Assembly (NCBI RefSeq): GCF_029105185.1
Contig: NZ_JAFMZK010000001.1
Location: 372,001-436,000 of the forward strand
DNA: 64,000 nucleotides
Origin: Aliiroseovarius sp. Z3
GTDB lineage: Bacteria > Pseudomonadota > Alphaproteobacteria > Rhodobacterales > Rhodobacteraceae
Reading direction: 5' to 3'
Below the pieces are notes generated by a model. It was not told the DNA's origin, searched no databases, and saw only the letters and a list, made by a program, of their open reading frames with translations. The position numbers were made by a program, and so were the translations under genes. Numbering within the stretch: the first letter of the stretch is position 1; every line of letters starts with the position of its first letter. This document shows, piece by piece, positions 17,776-27,570 of this stretch.

Positions 17776-18872
17776 GCAACCATCTCCGGTGCAGCCTGAC
17801 GGCGCAACACATCGCCATTGGCATCAAAGACATGACAGTTTTCAGGGGCGACGCTCAGGGTCAGGTTGCGCCCTTCTTCAATCACGGCATCCCCCGGAAG
17901 CGAGGCACAGAACCGTGTTCCATCGCCGATCACGCCATAGGTGATCGACACACCGCCCAGACGTTCCAGAACGTTCACGGAAATCTCAAGACCTTTGCTG
18001 GACACCTCAACATGTTCAGGACGAATGCCGACTTCCACCTTGTCGCCGGCTTTGACCGTTCCGGCCGCAACCGGAAGCGCCATGCGGTGGCCGCCGTCCA
18101 GTTCCACAGACACGCCGGTCGCATCTGCCCCGATCACGGTGGCAGGGATCAGGTTCATATTGGGTTGACCAATGAACGAGGCGACAAACTTGGTTGCGGG
18201 GTGGTGATACAGTTCCATCGGCGAACCAAACTGTTCGACCCGGCCGCCGTTCAACACGACAATCCGGTCGGCCATGGTCATTGCCTCGACCTGATCGTGG
18301 GTCACATAAACCATGGTGGCGTCCAGATCGCGGTGAAGCTGGCTTAGCTCGACCCGCATGTCGCCACGCAACGCGGCGTCGAGGTTCGACAAGGGTTCGT
18401 CGAACAGGAATACTTTCGGATTGCGCACGATCGACCGCCCGATGGCGACCCGTTGACGCTGACCGCCGGACAACTGCCCCGGCTTCAACTGCAACTTGTC
18501 GGTCAGTTGAAGGATCGCGGCGGCTTTCTGCACACGGCTGTCCATCTCGGCCGCGTCCATCTTCTGAACGCGCAGCGGAAAGGCGATGTTTTCATAGACG
18601 CTGAGATGCGGGTAAAGTGCATAGGACTGGAACACCATCGAGATGCCGCGGTCCACTGGATGCGCGTCGCTCACATCGTCACCACCGATGACGATCTGGC
18701 CTGACGAGGCCTCTTCCAGCCCGGCGATGATGCGCAGAAGCGTGGATTTCCCACAGCCTGACGGGCCGACAAAGACAACGAATTCCTTGTCCTTGATCGC
18801 AAGGCTGATGTCATGCAGCACCTTGGCCGAGCCAAAGGATTTGCTGATCGCGTTCAGGTCAAGTGTCGCCAT
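17772..18872 (-). CDS. CUT1 sugar ABC transporter ATP-binding protein (MalK/UgpC type)
   Basis: The 366-residue ATPase shows Walker A GPSGCGKST near residue 37, Q-loop VFQSYALYP, signature LSGGQRQRVAIGRS near 135, Walker B FLFDEPLSNLD, switch His in YVTHDQVEAM, and a C-terminal TOBE/MalK regulatory region. It powers the transporter made by the two permeases and the binding protein encoded just upstream. It follows the binding-protein gene by 78 bases and overlaps the oxidoreductase gene by 4. Confidence 0.93.
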   Translation of the reverse strand: MATLDLNAISKSFGSAKVLHDISLAIKDKEFVVFVGPSGCGKSTLLRIIAGLEEASSGQIVIGGDDVSDAHPVDRGISMVFQSYALYPHLSVYENIAFPLRVQKMDAAEMDSRVQKAAAILQLTDKLQLKPGQLSGGQRQRVAIGRSIVRNPKVFLFDEPLSNLDAALRGDMRVELSQLHRDLDATMVYVTHDQVEAMTMADRIVVLNGGRVEQFGSPMELYHHPATKFVASFIGQPNMNLIPATVIGADATGVSVELDGGHRMALPVAAGTVKAGDKVEVGIRPEHVEVSSKGLEISVNVLERLGGVSITYGVIGDGTRFCASLPGDAVIEEGRNLTLSVAPENCHVFDANGDVLRRQAAPEMVA

Positions 18873-18950
18873 GGTCTGGGCATCCTTTTGTTGAAACGTA
18901 AGGGGGCGGTCCGGGCAACGACCTGCGCTGCCCAGACCAGGGAGGTTCGG

Positions 18951-20156
18951 TTAAAGCGCTTCGTCCAGCTCTTCACCCGCAATCGTCACGAGGTTATCCA
19001 CGCTGTCATCCTTCAGGATGATGCCCTGAACCATGTTGGTGAACACCGATTGCAGCGACTTGAAGTCTTCGACCAGCGGCTCGGGGCCACCTGTCGAAAT
19101 CGTCGCGGTGAAGTTCGGCCAGATCCCACTTTCGTAATACAGATCGCTCATGCCAAGCGCGGCATAATCAAGGATCGGTGTCAGACCCCAGCTGCTGTCC
19201 AGATCGTACTGGCTTTCGCCCGAGGTGATCATCTGTGCCAGTTCATGCGCCAGATCTTCATGGCCCGTGCCCTTGAACACAACGATGCTGTCGGTGATCA
19301 GGATCGTGCCGCTTTCGCCTGACGGGCCTGCGGGCACCGGGGCCACCAATTGGTTGATATCCTCGTTATGCTGGCCATAGCCCCATGGGCCTTGGACATA
19401 CATGGCGATCTTGCCGTCGTTGAACAGGTCGCGCAGTTGGTCACGTTCCCATGCGGTGGGGCCTTCCTGTGCGACATCCACCAGCTTGCCATAGAATTCC
19501 AGCGTTTCGCGGGTCTGTTGGCTGTCCAGCTTGTTTTCGCCGGTCGCCGGGTCGATCACCGCGCCGCCATTGGAATAAAGGTAATTCAGGAACTGGTGCA
19601 TCGTGTTGTCGAAGTCTTTGCCCGCAAGGCCGACGCCTGCCACATCGGTGTTGTCGACGACGCCCTTGGCCATGGCATACATCTCGTCCCAGGTTTTGGG
19701 CGCGACGCATTCCTGACCGCTTTCTTCAATGATGCCACAGTTGATATACAGCGCCTTGGTCGAGAACGCGTGCGGATAACCCCAAGCCTGCCCTTCGATC
19801 GTGACGGTGTTCAAAACGCCGTCCTGATAAGGCGTATCCGCCGAGATATTGGCCGGAACGATCAGGTCGTTATTGGCCATCTGGCGCAAGGTACGCGACC
19901 CCATATAAGCGATTGAAGGGGGATCGCCAGCCGCCGCAAGCGTCAGCGACTTGTCCTGACAGGTGCCCCACGGAACAGCCTCCAGATTAACGGTGACGCC
20001 TTCATGCTTGGCGACAAATTCATCCACGGTCTTCTGATCCGCTTCGCGCACTTCACCGCCACACATGATGAAGTGCAGTTCGGTGGTATCAGCCGAGGCG
20101 GTCATCGCCGAGCCTGACAGCAGCAGCGCCGCCAGTGATAGTTTGGTTACATTCAT
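18951..20156 (-). CDS. CUT1 ABC transporter periplasmic sugar-binding protein
   Basis: The 401-residue protein starts with a signal peptide (MNVTKLSLAALLLSGSAMTASA) and continues as a family 1 extracellular solute-binding protein. The ATG at 20156 has agggagag just before it; the longer frame adds 13 charged residues before the signal and is not used. Divergence from a hexosaminidase and its regulator, and cotranscription with nagA, suggest it binds chitobiose or another amino-sugar oligosaccharide. The ligand is inferred. Confidence 0.9.
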   Translation of the reverse strand: MNVTKLSLAALLLSGSAMTASADTTELHFIMCGGEVREADQKTVDEFVAKHEGVTVNLEAVPWGTCQDKSLTLAAAGDPPSIAYMGSRTLRQMANNDLIVPANISADTPYQDGVLNTVTIEGQAWGYPHAFSTKALYINCGIIEESGQECVAPKTWDEMYAMAKGVVDNTDVAGVGLAGKDFDNTMHQFLNYLYSNGGAVIDPATGENKLDSQQTRETLEFYGKLVDVAQEGPTAWERDQLRDLFNDGKIAMYVQGPWGYGQHNEDINQLVAPVPAGPSGESGTILITDSIVVFKGTGHEDLAHELAQMITSGESQYDLDSSWGLTPILDYAALGMSDLYYESGIWPNFTATISTGGPEPLVEDFKSLQSVFTNMVQGIILKDDSVDNLVTIAGEELDEAL

Positions 20157-20178
20157 TTTGGTCTCTCCCTTGGTTGGA

Positions 20179-21021
20179 CTATTCCTTGACCGCACCGGCC
20201 GTCAGGCCTGCGACAAGGTATTTTTGTAGGAACAGGAAGATGACCATGACTGGCAGGACACCCACCAGGGCCGCGGCCATCATCTCGTTCCAGGTCACCG
20301 ACTGATAGCCGATGAATTCATAAAGACCGGCAGGCAGCGGTTGCAGCTCGCGGGTCTGGTTGAAGGTAATTGCGAACAGGAATTGCTGCGCATACGCACC
20401 GATGAACACAGCCACGCCGACCACGATCAGGCCCGGTGTGGCCAGTGGCAACACCACGCGGCGCAGGGTATAGAGGCGCGAGGCGCCATCCACGAACGCG
20501 GCTTCCTCAAGCTCGCGCGGGATCTTTTCCAGATACGAGCGCAGCAGCCAGATGCCGGTGGGGATCAGGAACGCCACGCCCGGCACGATCATCGCCCAAT
20601 AGGTGTTCAGAAGCCCCATGGTGCGCAACACGCGATAAAGCGGGATCAGCAGAACCGCACCTGTGAACATGTTGACGCCCAGAAAAATGCCCAGCGACAG
20701 GTTTTTGAACGGGAACTGCAACCGTGCATAGGCATAAGCGGCGGGCACCACGAAGATCATCGTCAGCCCCGTCACCATGAACGAGATATAGATCGAGTTG
20801 AAGATATAGCGGCCCAGCAGCGGCACCGTCACCCACATCTGCTTGTAGGCATCGAAGCTGAAATCGTCCGACCAGAACTGATAGGGGCTGCGGAACAGAT
20901 GCTCCAGCGGGCGTAGCGAGGCCATGAACATCTCGAAGAACGGCAACAGAATGAAGGTCAGGAAGACGGCGACACAGGCATAGATTCCGACCATTTGCAG
21001 CTTGGTGTAGCGGTCCATCAT
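20179..21021 (-). CDS. CUT1 ABC transporter permease (MalG-like)
   Basis: The 280-residue protein has six predicted membrane segments and the EAA loop EEAAFVDGASRLYTLRRV (about 184-201) that contacts the ATPase. It starts one base after the stop of the MalF-like gene and precedes the binding-protein gene by 22 bases. It forms the channel with the MalF-like subunit. Confidence 0.92.
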   Translation of the reverse strand: MMDRYTKLQMVGIYACVAVFLTFILLPFFEMFMASLRPLEHLFRSPYQFWSDDFSFDAYKQMWVTVPLLGRYIFNSIYISFMVTGLTMIFVVPAAYAYARLQFPFKNLSLGIFLGVNMFTGAVLLIPLYRVLRTMGLLNTYWAMIVPGVAFLIPTGIWLLRSYLEKIPRELEEAAFVDGASRLYTLRRVVLPLATPGLIVVGVAVFIGAYAQQFLFAITFNQTRELQPLPAGLYEFIGYQSVTWNEMMAAALVGVLPVMVIFLFLQKYLVAGLTAGAVKE

Positions 21022-21022
21022 C

Positions 21023-21955
21023 TTACTTCACTCCGTATTTCTTGTTCACCTTGTTCAGGAAGAACAGATAGGCGAGTGAGAACAGGCCAAGCAGCAGCAC
21101 GATGATCACGGCTCGGGCGGACCCTTCACCGAACTTGTAGTTGCCGATGGCGGTTTTATAGGTGTCGACGATCAGGGTGGTGGTTGCGCCACGCGGGCCA
21201 CCTTCGGTCAGGATCCAGATGATCTCAAAACTGTTGAAGGTGAAGATTGCGGACAGCAGCGACATCGAAACGATCACCGGCATGATCTGCGGGATCGTGA
21301 TGCGGCGGAACCGATACCAGCGCCCTGCCCCGTCGACCCATGCGGCTTCGTACAGATCACGGCTGACCCCTTGCATGGCGGCCAGGAAAAACAGTGTGAC
21401 CATCGGCACGCCGACCCAGACGTCGGTGGCAATCGCGGAGTAGAAAGCCGACTGCTTTTGGGCAAGGAATTCGAACGGCGCATCGGTGATGCCCAGATGC
21501 ATCATCACACCCGACAGCACACCGAAGTAACCGTTGTAAAGCCACAGCCAGCCGATACAGCCGATGGCGATCGGAATAACCCAGGGTGGCATCACAAGCA
21601 CCCGGAACAGCGCACGCCCCGGAATGGCGGCGTTCAGAAGCGTTGCCCCGATCAGCCCAAGCACCAGCTTCAGCCCGACCGATAAAAACATCCAATAAAA
21701 GGTGCGCACGATTGTCTGATGAAACTTCCGGCTTTCAGCTAGGTCTTGATAGTTCTCCAGCCCGATAAACTTTTCGCCACCCAATCCGGCCTCCATGAAG
21801 GAAAGTCGTATGGTCTCGGCCAGCGGCCAGGCCACAATAACGGCGATGAAGATCATGGCGGGGCCGACAAGAAGCCAGGCAAACAGGCTTTCAGGTATGG
21901 TCTTACGCTCGCGCTTCGTGGTCGCCGAGCTGTCTGCGTGCATCACGTCTGCCAT
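21023..21955 (-). CDS. CUT1 ABC transporter permease (MalF-like), first gene of the amino-sugar operon
   Basis: The 310-residue protein has six predicted membrane segments and an EAA loop YEAAWVDGAGRWYRFRRI near residue 212. I start at ATG 21955 (MADVMHADSS), which follows an aggggga ribosome site; the 15 residues upstream in frame lie in the regulatory gap. It leads the ten-gene run ending at 11299, facing the GntR regulator across a gap full of repeated TACCA motifs. Confidence 0.92.
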   Translation of the reverse strand: MADVMHADSSATTKRERKTIPESLFAWLLVGPAMIFIAVIVAWPLAETIRLSFMEAGLGGEKFIGLENYQDLAESRKFHQTIVRTFYWMFLSVGLKLVLGLIGATLLNAAIPGRALFRVLVMPPWVIPIAIGCIGWLWLYNGYFGVLSGVMMHLGITDAPFEFLAQKQSAFYSAIATDVWVGVPMVTLFFLAAMQGVSRDLYEAAWVDGAGRWYRFRRITIPQIMPVIVSMSLLSAIFTFNSFEIIWILTEGGPRGATTTLIVDTYKTAIGNYKFGEGSARAVIIVLLLGLFSLAYLFFLNKVNKKYGVK

Positions 21956-21993
21956 TGATTTCCCCCTGTGGCACCTCAAGCGAATCGAGGCGT

Positions 21994-22161
21994 ATACCAA
22001 TAACTACCATTTCAGACCTATTTTGACTACCATTATAATACCAAATATCTCCGCCAAGCAAAATATCCTTCAATTTCTTTATCTTACACCCCTCAGTCAC
22101 GCCCTATTCGCAATTTTCCATTGCCATTCATATCTCTTTGGTATTATTTTTAGATACCAAA
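21994..22161. promoter_or_regulatory. operator cluster for the GntR/UTRA regulator (TACCA/TGGTA repeats)
   Basis: TTTGGTAT at 22137-22144 and ATACCAAA at 22154-22161 form a perfect 8-base inverted repeat 16 bases before the regulator ATG. ATACCAA recurs at 21994-22000 and ATACCAAA at 22039-22046, and ACTACCATT occurs twice (22002-22010 and 22025-22033 region). The gap is distinctly AT-rich. HutC-type GntR proteins bind TGGT/ACCA palindromes, so these are probably sites for the adjacent regulator, controlling both directions. Confidence 0.6.
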
Positions 22162-22176
22162 TTGATTGGAAAACCG

Positions 22177-22932
22177 ATGCAGGCACAGATAGACTGGCTT
22201 TCACCCACCGCGTGGCTCCAACCGGGGCGCGGCCCGCGTTACCTGCAGTTGCACCGCCATATCCGCGCGGCGATTCAGTCAGGTGATCTGGCCCCGGACG
22301 ATCAACTGCCGCCCGAACGGGATCTGGCCGAAGCCGCCGACGTCAGCCGGGTCACCGTGCGCAAGGCCATTGCCAAACTGGTCGAGGACGGATTGATCGA
22401 ACAGCGGCAGGGTGCCGGTTCCTTCGTGCGCGCCGCCGCTCCCAAGCTGGAACAATCGCTGTCTTCTCTCGTGTCGTTCACCGAGAACATGCAGGCGCGT
22501 GGCATGACCTCGACCAGTGAAACGCTGTCCTTGGGCCTATTTCGCCCTACCACTGAAGAGATGATTGCGCTTGGGCTATCCTCAAATGACCGCGTCGCGC
22601 GAATTGAACGGCTGCGCAGTGCCAGCGGCACACCAATGGCGTTGGAACGGTCATCCCTTCCCGGTGATATCCTGCCCCATCCCGAACATATCGACGTGTC
22701 GCTTTATGCGCTGTTGCGCAAAACGGGTCAGGCCCCCACCCGCGCGATCCAGCGGGTCACGGCAACCAACCTGACCGCCACGGACGCCCAGATGTTCAAC
22801 CTGCCTGAAGGCGCGGCGGTGTTGGAAATCGAGCGCACCGGATACCTGACCACCGGTCGCCCGATCGAATTTACAAGCGGTCTCTACCGCTCTGACATCT
22901 ATGACTTTGTGTCTGAATTAAGATTGGACTGA
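22177..22932 (+). CDS. GntR family (HutC/UTRA) transcriptional regulator of the amino-sugar locus
   Basis: The 251-residue protein has an N-terminal winged helix (about 20-85, with PPERDLAEAADVSRVTVRKA) and a C-terminal UTRA ligand domain (about 100-245). This is the NagR/NagQ/DasR architecture, whose effectors are amino-sugar phosphates. A TTG-initiated frame starts at 22138 but lies in the palindrome; ATG 22177 with ggaaaa upstream fits the family start. It ends one base before the hexosaminidase gene. Confidence 0.88.
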   Translation: MQAQIDWLSPTAWLQPGRGPRYLQLHRHIRAAIQSGDLAPDDQLPPERDLAEAADVSRVTVRKAIAKLVEDGLIEQRQGAGSFVRAAAPKLEQSLSSLVSFTENMQARGMTSTSETLSLGLFRPTTEEMIALGLSSNDRVARIERLRSASGTPMALERSSLPGDILPHPEHIDVSLYALLRKTGQAPTRAIQRVTATNLTATDAQMFNLPEGAAVLEIERTGYLTTGRPIEFTSGLYRSDIYDFVSELRLD

Positions 22933-22933
22933 T

Positions 22934-24712
22934 ATGGACTATACCTGTCGGCTGGACGGCGCAAAAATGATCTGCACCATCACACCGGATCGGGACCTTT
23001 CGGCCCCGATCTTCTGCTTTTCCGGCATGTCACCGATGACTGCGACCGGTGGTGGCAGCCGATTGCGTGGCATGGGAAGTTTTACTGAAATCGCGCTGCC
23101 TGACCTCAAAGCGGGTCAACCGCATGATGTGGTCGTTGAATACACCCACGGTCATAAGCCGGCAAACCGGGCGTGGCTGCCCCTTGGTCCCTATCTGCGC
23201 GTCGGGCAGGACGTGATTGCGCTGCCGTATCAGCCCAAAGGCTGTGTGCCACCTGCCCTGCCCGACCTTGGTCCGTTTAAGGGCCTGCCCCTTGTGCCCC
23301 AACCACAACGGTGGGAGCCGCGTGGTGGCACCCTCGACATCGCGGGGGTTCAGTGTTCAGACGATGCCCTGCGCGCGGTCGCCGACCTTGCCAAACGGCG
23401 AGGCTGGACCTTCAACGGGGCCTTCCCGGTCACGATCACCACCGCCGACATGCCCGACGATGCCTATCGGTTGGAGATCGCGCCTGACAGCATCCAGATC
23501 ACGGCGGGCAGCTATGGCGGGCGGTTCTATGCGGGGATCACGCTTCTGACACTGATGCAGGCCGGACCGCTGCCATGTGGGGTGATCACCGACGCCCCAC
23601 GGTTCGGCTGGCGCGGGCAGCATCTGGACACCGCCCGACATTACTACCACCCACAGACCATTCTGGACCTGCTGGACCTGATGGCGCTGTTGAAACTGAA
23701 CCGGTTTCACTGGCATTTTGCGGATGACGAGGCGTTCCGCCTGCAAATCGACAGCTATCCCGAGCTTTGGCGCAAGACGGAATTCTGTGGCGAAGGCCAC
23801 TTGCTGCCGGCCCTATTCGCGGGAGGGGTCGAGGCCGGGGGCAGCTACTCCAAAGACACCGCCCGCGCGATCATCGCCCATGCCGCCGCGCTGAATATCG
23901 AGGTGATGCCGGAAATCGAAGCCCCCGCCCACGCGATTGCCATGACGCATGTGTTTCCCGACACCCGCGACCCGGCGGATAACGGGCCCGAAACCTCGGT
24001 TCAGGGGTATCAGGGCAATTGCGTGAACCCGGCAATGCCCAAGACATGGGAGGTGTTAGAGGCCATCGCCCGCGAGGTTGGCGACCTGTTCCCCTTCGGC
24101 CACTTGCATCTGGGCTGTGACGAGTTGCCCAAGGACACGTGGATGGGGTCACCCAAGGCACGCGCGTTGATGGCGGCGGAAGGGTTGGAAACAACGCAAG
24201 ACCTGCAGGGCTGGACCATTGCGAAACTGGCCGCAACCGTGGTGCAGAACGGCCAGCGCCCCACCGCTTGGGAGGAGGCTGCACAAGGGTCGAACGGGGG
24301 GATCGGACACGATGCGATCCTGTTCAGCTGGACCGGACAAGGACCGGGGCTGGAGGCTGCGCGCGCTGGCTATGACGTGGTGATGTCGCCTGCCCAGCAT
24401 GTCTATCTGGACATGGCCCACAGCGCCGACCCCGACGATTGGGGGGCAAGCTGGGCGGCCTTCATCTCGCTTGCCGATACAATCAATTGGGATCCCGTCC
24501 CCGATCCGGCCTTGTCAGACAGGATCATCGGCGTGCAAGGCACGTTCTGGTCCGAATTTACCACCAAGGATGACCAAATCTGGCCGATGTTGATGCCCCG
24601 GATGCTCGGGGTGGCGGTGAAAGCATGGCAGGTTGCTGACCCCAGCGCAGACGACCTGACCCGACTTGCCGTCCTCTATCAAGACATCTGGCCTGTCGAG
24701 ACCGGGGCGTGA
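22934..24712 (+). CDS. cytoplasmic beta-N-acetylhexosaminidase (GH20)
   Basis: The 592-residue GH20 enzyme shows GWRGQHLDTARHY near residue 222, FHWHFADDEAFRLQ near 257 and the catalytic Asp-Glu pair in HLGCDELPKD at D396-E397. It releases terminal GlcNAc or GalNAc by substrate-assisted catalysis. It has no signal peptide, so it probably acts on oligosaccharides imported by the divergent transporter. It is cotranscribed with the GntR regulator and ends three bases before the convergent ugpC. Confidence 0.92.
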   Translation: MDYTCRLDGAKMICTITPDRDLSAPIFCFSGMSPMTATGGGSRLRGMGSFTEIALPDLKAGQPHDVVVEYTHGHKPANRAWLPLGPYLRVGQDVIALPYQPKGCVPPALPDLGPFKGLPLVPQPQRWEPRGGTLDIAGVQCSDDALRAVADLAKRRGWTFNGAFPVTITTADMPDDAYRLEIAPDSIQITAGSYGGRFYAGITLLTLMQAGPLPCGVITDAPRFGWRGQHLDTARHYYHPQTILDLLDLMALLKLNRFHWHFADDEAFRLQIDSYPELWRKTEFCGEGHLLPALFAGGVEAGGSYSKDTARAIIAHAAALNIEVMPEIEAPAHAIAMTHVFPDTRDPADNGPETSVQGYQGNCVNPAMPKTWEVLEAIAREVGDLFPFGHLHLGCDELPKDTWMGSPKARALMAAEGLETTQDLQGWTIAKLAATVVQNGQRPTAWEEAAQGSNGGIGHDAILFSWTGQGPGLEAARAGYDVVMSPAQHVYLDMAHSADPDDWGASWAAFISLADTINWDPVPDPALSDRIIGVQGTFWSEFTTKDDQIWPMLMPRMLGVAVKAWQVADPSADDLTRLAVLYQDIWPVETGA

Positions 24713-24715
24713 CGC

Positions 24716-25771
24716 CTATGCGTCGATCCTGAGCTGTGTTGTCGGATCAAACAGGTGCGCCTGTCCGGGTTGCACCGACAGGCGCAACACCTGCCCCCGA
24801 TCCTGCGCATGATGCACGCCGGGAAGACTGGCGGTGAACTCAGTGTTCGTACCCTCAAGCCGACCATGCAGCAGCGTATTGGCGCCCAGCGGCTCGGACA
24901 ATTGCACCGACAGGGCGATGGGGCCATTTTCGTCAGGCACCACATGTTCAGGACGAATGCCCAGCTTGACCGGCCCGTCAGATTGCGTGGTTCGGGTGAT
25001 CTCGGCTCCACCAATCCGCACCGCACCGCTCTGAACCTCGGCATCCAGGACGTTCATCGCCGGGCTGCCGATAAACTGCGCGGCAAACAGGGTGCGCGGG
25101 GTTTCATAAACCTCAAGCGGGGTGCCAATCTGTTCGGCCACGCCCCCGTTCATCACGATCATCCGGTCCGCCATGGTCATCGCCTCGACCTGATCGTGGG
25201 TCACGTAAAGCGCGGTGATGCCCAGTTTGGATTGCAAATCCTTGATCTCCAACCGCATCTGGACCCGCAGCTTGGCGTCAAGGTTCGACAAGGGTTCGTC
25301 GAACAGGAACACCGCCGGTTCGCGCACGATGGCCCGCCCCATCGCGACGCGCTGACGCTGACCGCCGGACAATTGCTTGGGGCGGCGATCCAGCAACGCC
25401 TCAAGCTGCAAAAGCTGGGCAGCTTCGCGCACCTTGCGGGTAATCTCATCCTTCGGAAGCCCGGCGATTTTCAGCCCGTAGCCCATGTTCTGCGCCACCG
25501 ACATATGCGGGTAAAGCGCATAGTTCTGGAACACCATGGCGATGTCACGGTCCATCGGCTCCTTGTCATTGGCCCGTTCCCCGCCGATCAGAACCTCGCC
25601 CGAGGTCACGGTCTCAAGCCCCGCGACCATACGCAGCAATGTGGACTTGCCGCAGCCCGACGGCCCGACGATCACGATAAACTCGCCATCTTGGATCTCG
25701 GCGCTGATGCCATGGATCACGTCCGTGGGTCCGAAGCTTTTCTTGATATCTTTCAGCGTGACAGTCGCCAT
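24716..25771 (-). CDS. ugpC: sn-glycerol-3-phosphate-type ABC transporter ATP-binding protein
   Basis: The 351-residue ATPase has Walker A GPSGCGKST, VFQNYALYP, signature LSGGQRQRVAMGRA, Walker B FLFDEPLSNLD, YVTHDQVEAM and a C-terminal TOBE region. It is the last gene of a B-A-E-C ordered ugp operon and follows ugpE after 3 bases. It could in principle also energise the neighbouring sugar transporter, since CUT1 ATPases are often exchangeable. Confidence 0.88.
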   Translation of the reverse strand: MATVTLKDIKKSFGPTDVIHGISAEIQDGEFIVIVGPSGCGKSTLLRMVAGLETVTSGEVLIGGERANDKEPMDRDIAMVFQNYALYPHMSVAQNMGYGLKIAGLPKDEITRKVREAAQLLQLEALLDRRPKQLSGGQRQRVAMGRAIVREPAVFLFDEPLSNLDAKLRVQMRLEIKDLQSKLGITALYVTHDQVEAMTMADRMIVMNGGVAEQIGTPLEVYETPRTLFAAQFIGSPAMNVLDAEVQSGAVRIGGAEITRTTQSDGPVKLGIRPEHVVPDENGPIALSVQLSEPLGANTLLHGRLEGTNTEFTASLPGVHHAQDRGQVLRLSVQPGQAHLFDPTTQLRIDA

Positions 25772-25774
25772 CGG

Positions 25775-26632
25775 TTATTTCTCGCTATCTACTAGGCCGC
25801 GGATAAACAGTTTCTGCATCGACACCACCACGATCACCGGCGGGATCATCGCAAGGATCGAGGTCGCCATGATCGTCGGCCAGTGGGCAAAGTCATCCCC
25901 GCTGGGAAACATCTGCTTGATGCCCATGACGATGGTGTTCATTTCCGGGTCGGTGGTGATCAGAAGCGGCCACAGATACTGGTTCCAGCCATAGATGAAC
26001 AGGATCACGAACAGCGCGGCGACATTGGTCCGGCTCATCGGAACCACGATGTCGATGAAAAACCGCATTGGGCGGGCACCATCGACGCGCGCAGCCTCGG
26101 CCAGTTCGTCGGGGATGGTCAGGAAAAATTGGCGGAACAGGAAGGTGGCGGTGGCCGACGCGATCAACGGAAAGATCAGGCCGGAATAGCTGTTGAGCAT
26201 TCCAAAACCCGCCACCACTTCGTAGGTCGGGACGATCCGCACCTCGACCGGCAGCATAAGCGTCAGGAAGATCATCCAGAAAAAGAATGTTCGCCCCGGA
26301 AATCGGAAATAGACGATGGCGAAGGCGGACAGAAGCGAGATGATGATCTTGCCCACGGCGATCCCGATTGCCATGATCAGGCTGTTCAGCAGCATGGTCC
26401 CGACCGGGACGTTGATACCTGAAAACAAAGCGTTCTTATAGTTGATCCAAAGCTGATCGCCCGGCCAGACCGGCATGGGCGGGCGTATGATCTCGGCCTG
26501 GGTGACGGTCGAGGCGACGAAAGCCAGCCAGATCGGGAAGAAGATCACCAGAATGCCTGCAATCATCAGGACGTGGGTCAGCCATAACCCCGCCCCGCGC
26601 TTTTCCACCATGCCATGTCTCTCGCGGGCCAT
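25775..26632 (-). CDS. ugpE: glycerol-3-phosphate-type ABC transporter permease
   Basis: The 285-residue membrane protein has six predicted segments and the EAA loop [15 protein letters not shown] near residue 178. Its order after the larger permease and before the ATPase is that of ugpE. It overlaps ugpA by one base. The transported solute is inferred from the operon layout and binding protein. Confidence 0.88.
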   Translation of the reverse strand: MARERHGMVEKRGAGLWLTHVLMIAGILVIFFPIWLAFVASTVTQAEIIRPPMPVWPGDQLWINYKNALFSGINVPVGTMLLNSLIMAIGIAVGKIIISLLSAFAIVYFRFPGRTFFFWMIFLTLMLPVEVRIVPTYEVVAGFGMLNSYSGLIFPLIASATATFLFRQFFLTIPDELAEAARVDGARPMRFFIDIVVPMSRTNVAALFVILFIYGWNQYLWPLLITTDPEMNTIVMGIKQMFPSGDDFAHWPTIMATSILAMIPPVIVVVSMQKLFIRGLVDSEK

Positions 26633-27516
26633 CAGTAATGCACCCTTTTCTCGACAAACTTGAACTGAAGCACGGTCAGAAGCCCGACCACGATCAGAAG
26701 GATCACGGATTGCGCCGAGGACGAGCCGAGGTCCTGCCCCACAAACCCGTCCGAGAACACCTTGTAGACAAGGATCGTCGTCGATTGCTGAGGCCCGCCC
26801 GAGGTGATCGTGTGGATCACGCCGAAGGTTTCGAAGAATGAATAGACCACGTTGACCACCAGCAAAAAGAAGGTGGTAGGTGACAGAAGCGGCAGGACAA
26901 TGGTGAAGAACCGCCGCCAGAATCGCGCGCCGTCAATGGCGGCCGCCTCGATCACCGAGCGCGGAACGGCTTGCAGGGCGGCGAAGAAAAACAGGAAGTT
27001 ATAGCTGATCCGCCCCCAGGCCGAGGCAACGACAACCAGCCCCATCGCCTCGCTGCCGTTCAGGACGTGGTTCCAGTCATAGCCCAGCTGGCCAAGATAC
27101 CAAGACACAACGCCGACGCGGGTGTTGAACATGAAAAGCCACAGCACACCGGCCACGGCAGGCGCGACCGCATAGGGCCAGATCAGAAGTGTGCGATAGA
27201 CGCCCGATCCCTTGATCAGCCGATCCGCCAGCACCGCCAGAAACAGCGCCGGGATCATCGAGGCGAGCGTGACCAGAATGGAAAACACCGCTGTCGTCAC
27301 GAAAGACGCGCGGTAAAACTTGTCTGACAGCAAGTATTCAAAATTCCCAAGACCCACATACTGCATCGACAGGCCAAACGGATCGGGAATGAACAGCGAC
27401 TGCCAAATCGCCTGCCCGGCCGGGTAAAAGAAAAACACCACCGAAATGATGACCTGTGGCGCGATCAGGCAGAGCGGCAAAAGCCAACCGCGAAAGGTGA
27501 CGCGTTTTTCCATCAT
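26632..27516 (-). CDS. ugpA: glycerol-3-phosphate-type ABC transporter permease
   Basis: The 294-residue membrane protein has six predicted segments and the EAA loop [16 protein letters not shown] near residue 191. It lies 54 bases after ugpB and overlaps ugpE by one base. Together with UgpE it forms the channel. Confidence 0.88.
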   Translation of the reverse strand: MMEKRVTFRGWLLPLCLIAPQVIISVVFFFYPAGQAIWQSLFIPDPFGLSMQYVGLGNFEYLLSDKFYRASFVTTAVFSILVTLASMIPALFLAVLADRLIKGSGVYRTLLIWPYAVAPAVAGVLWLFMFNTRVGVVSWYLGQLGYDWNHVLNGSEAMGLVVVASAWGRISYNFLFFFAALQAVPRSVIEAAAIDGARFWRRFFTIVLPLLSPTTFFLLVVNVVYSFFETFGVIHTITSGGPQQSTTILVYKVFSDGFVGQDLGSSSAQSVILLIVVGLLTVLQFKFVEKRVHY

Positions 27517-27570
27517 ATCCCCCGGAACGGAAAGGACGGGCCGAACCGGCCCGCCCCATAGAGGCTTGGC

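Noticed and set aside
24755-25795. 346-codon plus-strand frame opposite ugpC
   Set aside because: It is the mirror of a clear ABC ATPase and has antisense-type composition.
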